From NCBI GenBank assembly GCA_009695065.1, contig SIBR01000017.1:1-64000 (forward strand): DNA of 64,000 nucleotides. Reading direction: 5' to 3'. Below the pieces are notes generated by a model. It saw only the letters and a program-made list of their open reading frames with translations. It made no database searches and was not told the origin of the DNA. Shown piece by piece: positions 8,771 through 17,366 of the stretch. The position numbers and the translations under genes were made by a program. Positions within the stretch are counted from its first letter, which is position 1. Each line of letters starts with the position of its first letter. Origin of the DNA: Opitutus sp. (GTDB taxonomy: Bacteria > Verrucomicrobiota > Verrucomicrobiae > Opitutales > Opitutaceae).

Positions 8771-10162
8771 ATGAACGTTCGCCCGGAGCCGGATCCCTCC
8801 CGCACGCCACCGTCCCTTGTCCGCGGCCTCGGCCTGCTCCAGGCCACCGCCCTGAACATCGCGAACATGGTCGGGATCGGTCCGTTCATCACGATCCCGC
8901 TGTTCATCGCCACGATGAACGGTCCGCAGGCGATGATCGCGTGGGTGGTCGCGGCGGTGCTGGTGCTCTGCGACGGCCTGGTGTGGGCGGAACTCGGCGC
9001 CGCGCTGCCCGGCAGCGGCGGGAGCTACCATTTTCTGCGCGAGATCTTCGGCCGTTATCGCTGGGGCCGGCTCGTGCCGTTCCTGTTCATCTGGCAATTC
9101 CTCGTCAGCGGCACGCTCGAGGTCGCGTCGGGCTACATCGGCACGATCGAGTACTTGAAATATGCGCTGCCCGGCTTGGAGCCCGCCCTCGCCGGCTGGG
9201 GCGTGCCGGGCGGCATGAAAACGGTCGCCGCCCTCGGCTGTGTCGGCGTCACGCTGATGCTCTGCCGAAAAATCGACGTGCTGGGCTGGGTCGGCGTCGC
9301 ATTTTGCGCGGGCACGATCGTCACCGTGCTCATCGTCATCGTCGCCGGCCTGTGCCACTTCGACGCCTCGCTCCTGACCTTCCCGCCCCATGCCTTCGAG
9401 GTGAACACCGCGTGGCTCATCGCGATGGGCGGGGCCATGCGCATCGCGGTCTACGACTACCTCGGCTACTATAACATCTGCCATCTCGGCGACGAGGTCC
9501 GCGAACCGGCCCGAACCATTCCGCGCGCGATCCTGATCTCGGTCCTCGCGATCGCCGCGATCTACCTGACGATGAATCTCTCCATCATCGCCGTCGTGCC
9601 GTGGCAGGAGGCGATGAAGTCGGAGAACATCGCGGCGCTGTTCATGGAAAAACTGTTCGGGCGCGGGGTGGCGGTGGCGTTCACCTGGCTCGTAATCTGG
9701 ACGGCGGCGGCCTCCCTGTTTGCGATCACGCTCGGTTACTCGCGCATCCCCTACGCCGCGGCGCGCCAGGGCGATTTCTTCCGGATCTTCGCCTACGTGC
9801 ACCCGGAGGGTCGCTACCCGCTCGTGTCGCTGCTGGCCATCGGCGCGTTGACGGCCGTGTTCTGCTACGTCCCGTTGCAAACGGTCATCGAGGGCGCCGT
9901 CACGGTGCGCATCGCCGTACAATTCATCGGCCAGATTGCAGCCCTGCACATTTTGCGGACCCGGCGGCCCGACGTGCCGCTGCCTTTCCGGATGTGGCTC
10001 TATCCGATGCCGGCGTTGCTCGCGCTCATCGGCTGGATTTTTCTCTGGGCCACATCGGGCCTGACGCTGCTGCTGATCGGCCTCGGCGTGCTCGCGTCCG
10101 GAGCCATCGTTTTCGCTCTCTGGCAAAAACGATCCGGTGCAACGGCCTCCCCGTTGGGGTAA
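8771..10162 (+). CDS. APC-superfamily amino acid permease
   Basis: This 463-aa integral membrane protein has about 12 hydrophobic segments and the APC-family start of TM1, ATALNIANMVGIGPFI, where the unwound GIG helix breaks for substrate binding. It is followed by the family pattern AELGAALPGSGGSYHFLRE. The start at 8771 (MNVRPEPDP) gives a short cytoplasmic N-terminus; the frame is open upstream to 8624 but that part overlaps the terminator region. Family members exchange or symport amino acids or polyamines; the substrate cannot be read here. The D-aminoacylase and cyclodeaminase-like genes 7 kb downstream make an amino-acid substrate plausible. It is convergent with the oxidoreductase at 10218. 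Confidence 0.85.
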   Translation: MNVRPEPDPSRTPPSLVRGLGLLQATALNIANMVGIGPFITIPLFIATMNGPQAMIAWVVAAVLVLCDGLVWAELGAALPGSGGSYHFLREIFGRYRWGRLVPFLFIWQFLVSGTLEVASGYIGTIEYLKYALPGLEPALAGWGVPGGMKTVAALGCVGVTLMLCRKIDVLGWVGVAFCAGTIVTVLIVIVAGLCHFDASLLTFPPHAFEVNTAWLIAMGGAMRIAVYDYLGYYNICHLGDEVREPARTIPRAILISVLAIAAIYLTMNLSIIAVVPWQEAMKSENIAALFMEKLFGRGVAVAFTWLVIWTAAASLFAITLGYSRIPYAAARQGDFFRIFAYVHPEGRYPLVSLLAIGALTAVFCYVPLQTVIEGAVTVRIAVQFIGQIAALHILRTRRPDVPLPFRMWLYPMPALLALIGWIFLWATSGLTLLLIGLGVLASGAIVFALWQKRSGATASPLG

Positions 10163-10182
10163 TCCTTTCCCGGGACAGAAAC

Positions 10183-10210
10183 CGGCGCGCCCGGCCAACC
10201 GGGCGCGCCG
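10183..10210. terminator. 12-bp GC hairpin between convergent genes
   Basis: CGGCGCGCCCGG (10183-10194) pairs perfectly with 10199-10210 around a CCAA loop. It lies between the stop codons of the permease (10162) and the oxidoreductase (10218). There is no T-tract on either side, so it may act as a bidirectional barrier or RNA 3'-end stabiliser rather than a classical terminator. Confidence 0.55.
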
Positions 10211-10217
10211 CGGGAAT

Positions 10218-11573
10218 TTATGCCAGGGTCCAACCCGGCCGGTAGCTCCGCCGCAGGAATCGCTCGGCGTCGGGCGCGTTGCGGATGCGCATCGTCTTCG
10301 TGTCCCACTCGATCTTCCGGCCCGCGCGATAGGCGACATTGCCCAGATGGTTGGCCTCGGTGAGCAGCCCGCTGTAGCCGAAGTGGCAGGTCGTGGGCGC
10401 GCCGGTCTTGCAGGCGTGAATCCATTCCTGGCGGTGGCCGAGCGAATCCGGAATCGTTTTCGGCGGCGGGATGAAGCCCTTGAATTTTTCCTCCGGCAGC
10501 AGCACGTGCTTGGAGTAGTTGGAGAGCAGCATCCCCTTGTCGCCGATGAACAGGTGGCCGTCCGGCCATTGCGGGATTTCACGGGCCATCCATGCCGGCG
10601 GCTTCATCTGGCCCTGATACCATACGACCTTCACCGGCGGCCGCGAGCCGCGGGCGCCGTAATGATAGGTGGCGCTCATCGTCGCCGGCGCGATTTCCGG
10701 ATGCGACGGCGGACCGTCGGCCTCAATCGTGAGCGGCGCATCGAGATTGAGCGCCCAGAAGGGCAGGTCGTTGTAGTGCGACCCGAGGTCGCTCATCGTC
10801 CCGTTGCCGAAATCCCACCAGCGATACCACTTGTTGCCGGGAATGTAGACGCTGTTGAACGGCCGCCACGGCGCGGGCCCGATCCACAAATCCCAGTCGA
10901 GCCCCGGCGGAACCGGGTCCGCCTCCTTTGGCCGCTCCTGCGTGCTCACCCGGTCGTATTTCTTCGCGTCATCGGGCGACTGCCAACCCCACGTGCGATT
11001 GACCCAGACGTGCACTTCGCGGACCGGCCCGATGGCGCCGCTCTGCACGAGCTCGACGACGCGGCGGTAATTCGTCCCGGCGTGAATCTGCGTACCCATC
11101 TGCGTGGCGACCCCGGCGGCGAGCGCCGCCTCCCGCACCACCCGGGCTTCGTGGACGTCGCGCGTGATCGGCTTCTCGCAGTAAACGTGTTTCTTCCGCT
11201 TGAGCGCCGGCAGTGTCGCGAACGCGTGGGTGTGCTCGGTGGTCGACACCACGACCGCGTCGAACTCGGAATCCCGCAGCGAGTCGTACATCTTCCGGAA
11301 GTCGCGAAATTGTTTCGCTCCCGGGGCCTTCGCGGCTCCGGCGAGCAGGTTCACCTCGTTCACATCGCAGAGGGCAACAATGTTTTCGCCCAGCACGCCC
11401 GCAAAATTCGACGCGCCCTGGCCGCCGCAGCCGATGACCGCCACATTGAGCCGGCTGTTCGGCGACTGGCTGCGCAGGATCGCCGGGAAGCCGAGCACGC
11501 CGGCGCCGGCGGCCCCCGCGAGTTGGATAAAATTGCGACGCGTCACGCGCCGTGGGGTCGGGGTCGAGGACAT
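10218..11573 (-). CDS. Tat-exported Gfo/Idh/MocA-family oxidoreductase
   Basis: This 451-aa protein starts [10 protein letters not shown] and carries a twin-arginine signal ([10 protein letters not shown], residues 11-20). A Rossmann domain follows with the dinucleotide motif GCGGQG at 48-53 and the family motif EKP at 133-135 (Lys134), which contacts the nicotinamide and sugar. The C-terminal alpha/beta dimer domain of the GFO_IDH_MocA type is complete. Tat export fits folding with NAD(P) in the cytoplasm before transport. Such exported proteins are abundant in PVC bacteria and act on sugars or glycosides; the substrate is unknown. The frame is open 22 codons further upstream, but the Tat signal supports 11573 as the start. 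Confidence 0.85.
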   Translation of the reverse strand: MSSTPTPRRVTRRNFIQLAGAAGAGVLGFPAILRSQSPNSRLNVAVIGCGGQGASNFAGVLGENIVALCDVNEVNLLAGAAKAPGAKQFRDFRKMYDSLRDSEFDAVVVSTTEHTHAFATLPALKRKKHVYCEKPITRDVHEARVVREAALAAGVATQMGTQIHAGTNYRRVVELVQSGAIGPVREVHVWVNRTWGWQSPDDAKKYDRVSTQERPKEADPVPPGLDWDLWIGPAPWRPFNSVYIPGNKWYRWWDFGNGTMSDLGSHYNDLPFWALNLDAPLTIEADGPPSHPEIAPATMSATYHYGARGSRPPVKVVWYQGQMKPPAWMAREIPQWPDGHLFIGDKGMLLSNYSKHVLLPEEKFKGFIPPPKTIPDSLGHRQEWIHACKTGAPTTCHFGYSGLLTEANHLGNVAYRAGRKIEWDTKTMRIRNAPDAERFLRRSYRPGWTLA

Positions 11574-11807
11574 GGGGAGGATGGATTGTCTGAGGATTTC
11601 TGCGCAGTAACTCTGGCCTACCGGTGAAGGCGGATGCACGCCCGGTCAACGTTGAAGCCAACGGCCCGCCGGCCCCATGCCCGCGAAGCTCGCCGATCCC
11701 GCGCACCGTCTCCGCTCCGCCCTTCCCCTTCCCCCCTGCCCTCGTTTCGTTTTGCAACCAGAGTTTCCCGCTCACCACCTCCGCTCATCCGCCTCACTCA
11801 GTCCCTA

Positions 11808-11821
11808 TTAGTCAACTAATG
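11808..11821. promoter_or_regulatory. palindrome ATTAGT-CA-ACTAAT, candidate operator
   Basis: A perfect 6-bp inverted repeat with a 2-bp spacer lies in an otherwise GC-rich region, about 235 bp upstream of the Gfo/Idh start. On the minus strand it contains TTGACT, which resembles a -35 hexamer. The TTAGT...ACTAA ends resemble those of operators bound by ROK/XylR-type sugar repressors. That resemblance is the only basis for the regulatory suggestion. Confidence 0.4.
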
Positions 11822-11931
11822 GTTTACAAATAGAAATTGAGCCGTTATTTCCCGCTTCCACTGCCGTGCGGCTGGCTTCGCGCCCTCACGGATTCGAAGC
11901 GCCCTTCGCGGGGTTGGGTATCAGCGCAAAT

Positions 11932-11955
11932 AAAAAAGGCCGTCACATGACGGCC
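11932..11955 (-). terminator. minus-strand terminator-like hairpin with no assigned gene
   Basis: GGCCGTCA (11938-11945) pairs with TGACGGCC (11948-11955). On the minus strand the stem is followed by six T (complement of 11932-11937). This is a good factor-independent terminator for minus-strand transcription. The nearest minus-strand gene is transcribed away from it, so whatever ends here (a short RNA, a small ORF, or read-through antisense to the haem-protein leader) is not identified. Confidence 0.6.
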
Positions 11956-12160
11956 TCGGGAATTTGAACCACGGCGCGAAGCCGTCAGGTTTTCATGATT
12001 TTCCGACCGGCCGGACGATCCTTGATCGGACCCTTGCCGCCGGCTGACCCTTCCCGATAAATCCAGTTTCCTATCGCCGAAAAGCTGGTTAATGATTTTC
12101 CCGGTTTCTCCCTGCCACCGCCGCGGCGGTGGCCTCCCTCGAAACTCCAAGTTTGCCACC

Positions 12161-15100
12161 ATGATCCTCCACCACCGCCTTGTCCTTGGCCTCGGGCTGG
12201 TTCTCGGCACGACCCTGCCGCTGGCCGCCTACGAACAGATCGCCCCGCCGCCCAACGTGGTGCTGCCTGCCGCCCGGACGCCGGCGGAGTCCCTGGCCGC
12301 GATCACCGTGCCGGCCGAAATGCGCGTCGAGCTGGTCGTCGCCGAGCCGCTCGTCATGGACCCGATCGATATCGCCTGGGGCGCCGACGGCCGCCTGTGG
12401 GTGGTGGAGATGACCGACTATCCGAACGGCGTTGACGGCAAACCCGGCGGCCGCGTCCGCTTCCTCGAATCGACCCGCAACGACGGGCGCTATGACAAGT
12501 CGACGGTCTTCGCGGAAGGCCTCAATTTCCCCTCATCCGTCATGCCGTGGCGCAAAGGCGTGCTCGTGACCGCCGCCCCCAACATCCTCTACCTCGAGGA
12601 CACCGACGGCGACGGCAAGGCCGACCTGATCGAGAAACGCTTCACCGGCCTCGGCGAAGGCAACCAGCAGCACCGGGTCAACAGCCTGCAATGGGGTCTC
12701 GATGGCTGGGTCTACCATGCCAACGGCGACAGCGGCGGCACCGTGGTTTCGGTCAGGACGGGGCAGACCCTCGTCCTCGGTCAGCGCGATCTGCGCACGA
12801 ATCCCGACACCGGCGAATTCGACCCGCTCGCGGGCCGGACCCAATACGGGCGCAACCGCGACGATTGGGGCAACTGGTTTGGCGGCAACAATTCCAACCC
12901 CCTCTGGCACTACGCCCTCGAAGACCGCTATCTCCGTCGCAACCGCTTCCTCGCGCCGCCCAACTCGACCATCACGGTCTCGAAGATCCCCGGCGCGGCC
13001 CCGATCTACCCGACGAGCCAGACCATCGCTCGCTTCAACGATGCCTTCGGCGCCAACCGGTTCACCTCCGCCTGCGGCACGATGATCTACCGGGATGACC
13101 TGCTCGGCTCCGGGTACGCCGGCAACGCGTTCATCTGCGAGCCGGTCCACAATCTGGTGCATCGCGAAATCGTCCAGCCCTCCGGCGTCACCTTCACCAG
13201 CCAGCGGGCGCCGCAGGAGCAGACCTCGGAATTTTTCGCCTCGTCGGACAACTGGTCGCGCTTCACCAGCGCCCGCACCGGCCCCGACGGCGCCCTCTAT
13301 CTGGTCGACATGTACCGGCTGGTCATCGAACACCCGACTTGGATTCCAGAGCAATGGCAGAAGACGCTGGGCGACCTGCGAGCGGGTTCCGACAAGGGCC
13401 GCATCTACCGGGTCTACCCGAAAACCGCGACCCTGCGCAGCGTCCCCCGTCTCGACCGGGCCGACGCCGCCGGTTTGGTTGAAGCGCTCAAGAGCCCCAA
13501 CGGTACCGTGCGCGACCTCGCCCAGCAGCAGTTGACCTGGCGCCAGGAAAAGTCGGCCACCGCCGCGCTGGAAAGCCTTTCCCGCGAAGCCGCGCTGCCG
13601 CAAACGCGCGCGCAGGCGCTGTGGAGCCTCGAGACGACCGGCGCGTTGACGCCGGCGGCCGTGGCGAGCGCCCTGAAGGACCGGCACGCCGGCGTGCGCC
13701 GGCAGGCCGTGCAGCTCAGTGAAAAGTTTGCCGCCTCGAACCCGGAGCTCCTTTCCGGCCTGACCGCGCTGGTCGACGATCCCGACGCCGCCGTGCGGCA
13801 GCAGGTCGCCTACAGCCTCGGCGAATGGAAGGTTCCCGCCGCCGGCCGGGCCCTCGCCCAATTGGTCCGCAAGGCCGAGGATCCCCTGATCCTCGCCGCG
13901 GCGATGAGTTCCGCGCTGCCGCACGCCGACACGATGCTCTCGCAGATGAATGCGGACGGCGGGGCCAACCGCACGCTCATCGAAATCGCCATTGCGACCC
14001 AGAACAACAAGGCTCTGGCCGATGTGCTCACGACGATCAGCGCGCCGCGCACTCCGGCGTATCCCGCCAGCCAGTTTGCGGACATGGCCCAGCTGCTCGA
14101 CACCCTCGGCCGCAATCGGAAGACACTCGCCCAACTGCGATCCAACGCGGACGGACCGATGACGGCGGCGCTCAACGCCGCGGCCGCGCTTATCGATGCC
14201 GCTCGGAAGATCGCGCCCGACGCGCAGGCGGCGCTCCAACAGCGGAATGCCGCCGTTGCGCTCCTCGGCCGCGGTTTCGACCGGCAGGAGGATGACTTCA
14301 CTGCGCTCGCGGGGCTGATCGCCCCGCCGTCGCCCGAAGCGCTGCAACTCGCCGCGGCCAGGGCCGTCGGCAACCTGAATCTCCCCGCGATTCCCCAGCG
14401 CCTGATCGCCAGTTGGGACAATTACGTGCCGGGAGTCCGCGCCGCGGTGCTCGATTTGCTGACCAGCCGCGCCCAGTGGGCCACGCCGCTCCTGAATCGC
14501 ATCGATGCCAATCGCGGCATGATCGCCGGCATCGACACCAGCCGCCGGGCCGCGCTCACGCAGCACGCCGATCCGCGGATTGCCACGCGGGCACTCGCCA
14601 TCTTCGGCTCGACCGACCTCGACCGGCAGAAAGTCATCGATCGTTACCTGACCGCGATGACCAACCTGCAGGGCGACGAGGCCCGGGGCAAAACGGTGTT
14701 CAGCAACACCTGCAGCATCTGCCACCAACTGCCCGAAACCGGCGGCCGCGCCGTCGGCCCGGATCTCGCCACCCTCAGCGATCACAGCCGCCCCTATCTG
14801 GTCACCCACATCCTCGATCCCAATCGCGCGCTCGAAGACAAATATCTCCTCTATACCGCCTCAACGACCAACGGACGGACGCTGGCCGGGATGCTCGCGG
14901 GCGAAGCCGGCGACAGCGTGACGCTGATGGGCATCGACGGCACGGAACAAGTCATCCTGCGCAGCGGCTTGAAATCGATCACCAGCACGCGCCGTTCCCT
15001 GATGCCGGACGGCCTGGAGGGCGCCATCGATCCCCAAGCCATGGCCGACCTCGTGGCTTTCGTGGCCACCGCCGGCGGCCGGCGCGCCGCCGCCAAGCCC

Positions 15101-15544
15101 GCAACCCGCGTGGCGGGCAATGAACCGCGGCTGGTTGTTTCCTCGGCCGATGGCACGCTCGTGCTGCCCGCCGCCGCCGCGACGCCCTACGGCCCGAAAA
15201 TCAAATACATGCCCGAATTCAAGGCCTTCGGCTGGTGGACCAGCGCCGATCATGTGGTGTGGGAGGTCAACGTGACCGCCGCCGGCGACTACGACGTGCA
15301 GATGGAATGGTCCGTCAGCGACAAGTCGGCCAACGGTCCCTACACCCTGAGTGCAGGAGCGCACACGCTTTCCGGGCGCGTGGCGCCGAGCGGCGGCTGG
15401 GAATCCTTCAAGACCGCGAACATCGGCCGGATCCGCCTCGCCGCCGGACGCCAGGAACTCGCGCTCAAGCCCTCCGGTAAACTCGCCGAAGCCCTGATGG
15501 ACCTGCGCGAGCTGCGTCTGACGCCGGTTTCCGGCCGGCCGTAA
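12161..15544 (+). CDS. PVC-type haem-binding dehydrogenase with C-terminal beta-sandwich
   Basis: This 1127-aa secreted protein has its signal peptide at residues 1-23 (MILHHRLVLGLGLVLGTTLP). The order is: Pirellula/Verrucomicrobium dehydrogenase propeller about 35-430 (segments VVEMTDYPNG, EDTDGDGKAD, YLVDMYR); HEAT-like repeats about 440-820; TIGR02603-type haem domain with CSICH at 851-855, GPDLATL, and Met948 in SLMPDGLE. A C-terminal domain (about 990-1127, containing FGWWTSADHVVWEVNV and KPSGKLAEALMDLREL) resembles the glycan-binding beta-sandwich attached to many glycosidases. This extra domain, absent from the copies at 3201 and 6011, suggests targeting to a polysaccharide. It starts the plus-strand run to 20170; the next gene begins 172 bp later. 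Confidence 0.8.
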   Translation: MILHHRLVLGLGLVLGTTLPLAAYEQIAPPPNVVLPAARTPAESLAAITVPAEMRVELVVAEPLVMDPIDIAWGADGRLWVVEMTDYPNGVDGKPGGRVRFLESTRNDGRYDKSTVFAEGLNFPSSVMPWRKGVLVTAAPNILYLEDTDGDGKADLIEKRFTGLGEGNQQHRVNSLQWGLDGWVYHANGDSGGTVVSVRTGQTLVLGQRDLRTNPDTGEFDPLAGRTQYGRNRDDWGNWFGGNNSNPLWHYALEDRYLRRNRFLAPPNSTITVSKIPGAAPIYPTSQTIARFNDAFGANRFTSACGTMIYRDDLLGSGYAGNAFICEPVHNLVHREIVQPSGVTFTSQRAPQEQTSEFFASSDNWSRFTSARTGPDGALYLVDMYRLVIEHPTWIPEQWQKTLGDLRAGSDKGRIYRVYPKTATLRSVPRLDRADAAGLVEALKSPNGTVRDLAQQQLTWRQEKSATAALESLSREAALPQTRAQALWSLETTGALTPAAVASALKDRHAGVRRQAVQLSEKFAASNPELLSGLTALVDDPDAAVRQQVAYSLGEWKVPAAGRALAQLVRKAEDPLILAAAMSSALPHADTMLSQMNADGGANRTLIEIAIATQNNKALADVLTTISAPRTPAYPASQFADMAQLLDTLGRNRKTLAQLRSNADGPMTAALNAAAALIDAARKIAPDAQAALQQRNAAVALLGRGFDRQEDDFTALAGLIAPPSPEALQLAAARAVGNLNLPAIPQRLIASWDNYVPGVRAAVLDLLTSRAQWATPLLNRIDANRGMIAGIDTSRRAALTQHADPRIATRALAIFGSTDLDRQKVIDRYLTAMTNLQGDEARGKTVFSNTCSICHQLPETGGRAVGPDLATLSDHSRPYLVTHILDPNRALEDKYLLYTASTTNGRTLAGMLAGEAGDSVTLMGIDGTEQVILRSGLKSITSTRRSLMPDGLEGAIDPQAMADLVAFVATAGGRRAAAKPATRVAGNEPRLVVSSADGTLVLPAAAATPYGPKIKYMPEFKAFGWWTSADHVVWEVNVTAAGDYDVQMEWSVSDKSANGPYTLSAGAHTLSGRVAPSGGWESFKTANIGRIRLAAGRQELALKPSGKLAEALMDLRELRLTPVSGRP

Positions 15545-15716
15545 CGCGTTCCGCGAGGAACTGCGATTCCATCCCCGCAATCGGAGTCACCCGCGGAATC
15601 CACTCAGCTCGCGGCCCCGGTTTTCGTGTCGTTTTGTGTTTTTCGCCGGGCTACGGTCAGCCTAGGTTTTTCCGCCGTCCCTACGGCATCCGATTCCCTC
15701 TTCGTTTTCTCCACCC

Positions 15717-17366
15717 ATGAAGTTCCTCCGCTCCCGTATCGCCTCCCTCGCCCCCGCCGTCGCCGGATTGGTTCTCGGCGCTTACTCGCCGGCCGCCGCC
15801 GCCGATGCCCGGCTCGCCGGTCACTGGCCGTTGCTCGAAAACGCCCAGGATGTTTCCGGCGCCGGCAATCACGGCACCGCCCATGGCGTGCGCTTCAGCC
15901 GCGACGGCGCGCTCTTCGACGGCCGCACCAGCCGCATCGAGATTCCGTCCGCCCCGGCTCTCGATGTCGGCGCGGGCAACTTCGCCCTCGCCCTCTGGGT
16001 GCGCACCGAAAAGGACCTCGACGACACCTTGGGCGACCTGCTCAACAAATACGACCCCGAGCGCCGCACCGGCATCAACCTCACGATCCAGCACAACGCC
16101 GGCACCGGCAGCCAGGCGAACTACCGCAATCTCCACTTCGGGATCGATCATGCCCAGCAGGACGCGGCGTGGACCGACCGGGGCCGGGTGGGCAAGGCGA
16201 TCTTCATCCACTCGCTGGCGGTGCATCAGGGCAATCTCTATGCGGGCACGGTCGAGGGACGCACGAATGACGACCACGGCCACGTGTTCCGTTATGCCGG
16301 CGGCGAAAAATGGGACGACCTCGGCCAGCCATGGAAGAGCAACGGTGTCACCGCCATGGCGAGCTACAACGGCCACCTCTACGTCGGCGTGTCGCGTGTG
16401 CTGCTGCACTACTCCGGGCTGGAGCCCACGCTCGCGCACCACATCGGGGGCAAAGTGTTTCGGTACGAAAACGGCAAGTGGGTCGACCTCGGCCAGATCC
16501 TCGGGATCGACGGCGTGAACGGCATGGCCGTGTTTCGCGGCAAGTTGTACGTCACCGGCTTTTATCAGCCAGGCCTTTTCCGCTACGAGGGCGGCACACA
16601 GTGGACCTCGCTCGGCTCCCCCGGCGGCATGCGCCCCGAGGGACTGATCGTGCGCGATGGCGCCCTCTACGCCTCCGGTTACGACGAGGGCGCGGCCTAT
16701 CGTTTCGACGGCGAGAAATGGACGCACACCGGCCGCCTCGGCAACTCGACGCAGGTTTACGGCCAGGGCATTTACCAAGGCAAACATCTCGCCGGCACGT
16801 GGGAGTTCGGCACCGTTTACCGGCACGAAGGCGACAATCACTGGGTCAGCACGGGCCGCCTCGGCAATGCCGAGGAGGTCATGGGGCCCAATGTGTACAA
16901 CGGGAAATTCTACGTCGGCACCCTGCCGCTGGCGGAGATCTACCGCTACGATGGTGACAACCGCTGGACGTCGATGGGTCGCGTCGACACCTCGCCCAAC
17001 GTTCAGTACCGCCGCGCCTGGTCGATGGCGGTTTTCGACGGCAAGCTGTTCGTCGGCACGCTGCCCTCGGGTCACGTCCGATCGTTCGAAGCCGGCAAGA
17101 GCGCGACCTACGATCAGGAGTTGCCGTCCGGCTGGCGCCATATCGCCGCCGTGCGCGACGGCAACCGGCTCAGCCTCTACGTCGACGGCAAGGTCGTGGC
17201 GCGTTCCACCGAGTTCGATCCGGCCAAATACAACCTGTCGAACAACGTTCCGCTGCTCATCGGCTTTGGCCAGCACGACTATTTCAACGGCACCGCCAGG
17301 GATGTTCGCGTCTACAAAGCGGCGCTGACGCCGGCCGAGGTGGCGGCGCTGGCCCGCGCCCAATGA
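15717..17366 (+). CDS. secreted LamG-type protein interrupted by a propeller-like insertion
   Basis: The 549-aa product has a signal peptide (residues 1-29, ending AAAADA). The first half of a concanavalin/LamG fold occupies about 30-150 (LAGHWPLLENAQDVSGAGNHGT, then FDGRTSRIEIP and FALALWVRTE). A region of about 300 residues (150-455) follows, made of repeated short blocks like GHVFRYAGGEKWDDLG, GLFRYEGGTQWTSLGS and AYRFDGEKWTHTGRLG, which looks like a beta-propeller. The second half of the LamG fold then resumes at about 465-549 (GWRHIAAVRDGNRLSLYVDG, TARDVRVYKAALTPAEVA). No catalytic residues are evident; glycan or surface binding is the likely role. Its stop overlaps the start of the next gene by 4 nt (ATGA), so the two are translationally coupled. 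Confidence 0.75.
   Translation: MKFLRSRIASLAPAVAGLVLGAYSPAAAADARLAGHWPLLENAQDVSGAGNHGTAHGVRFSRDGALFDGRTSRIEIPSAPALDVGAGNFALALWVRTEKDLDDTLGDLLNKYDPERRTGINLTIQHNAGTGSQANYRNLHFGIDHAQQDAAWTDRGRVGKAIFIHSLAVHQGNLYAGTVEGRTNDDHGHVFRYAGGEKWDDLGQPWKSNGVTAMASYNGHLYVGVSRVLLHYSGLEPTLAHHIGGKVFRYENGKWVDLGQILGIDGVNGMAVFRGKLYVTGFYQPGLFRYEGGTQWTSLGSPGGMRPEGLIVRDGALYASGYDEGAAYRFDGEKWTHTGRLGNSTQVYGQGIYQGKHLAGTWEFGTVYRHEGDNHWVSTGRLGNAEEVMGPNVYNGKFYVGTLPLAEIYRYDGDNRWTSMGRVDTSPNVQYRRAWSMAVFDGKLFVGTLPSGHVRSFEAGKSATYDQELPSGWRHIAAVRDGNRLSLYVDGKVVARSTEFDPAKYNLSNNVPLLIGFGQHDYFNGTARDVRVYKAALTPAEVAALARAQ

Larger units (their letters stand above)
11574..12160. other. 587-bp divergent intergenic region, Gfo/Idh gene to haem-protein gene
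   Basis: This region holds the divergent promoters of the oxidoreductase (minus) and the haem protein (plus). Two elements stand out: an AT-rich palindrome at 11808-11821 and a minus-strand terminator-like hairpin near 11940. No convincing gene was found. A minus-strand frame ending at about 11985 has a basic C-terminal tail (about 12070-11985, ending GRKIMKT) and lies just before the hairpin, but it has no identifiable start or family. Confidence 0.6.

Noticed and set aside
11950..12010. tRNA-like T-loop on the minus strand (GGTTCAAATTCC)
   Set aside because: The neighbouring stems do not form an acceptor, D-arm or anticodon arm; the surrounding hairpins pair differently.
12533..14809. 758-codon minus-strand frame over the haem protein
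   Set aside because: Rich in Arg, Gly, Val and His with no domain pattern, and antisense to a gene with clear haem and propeller motifs.
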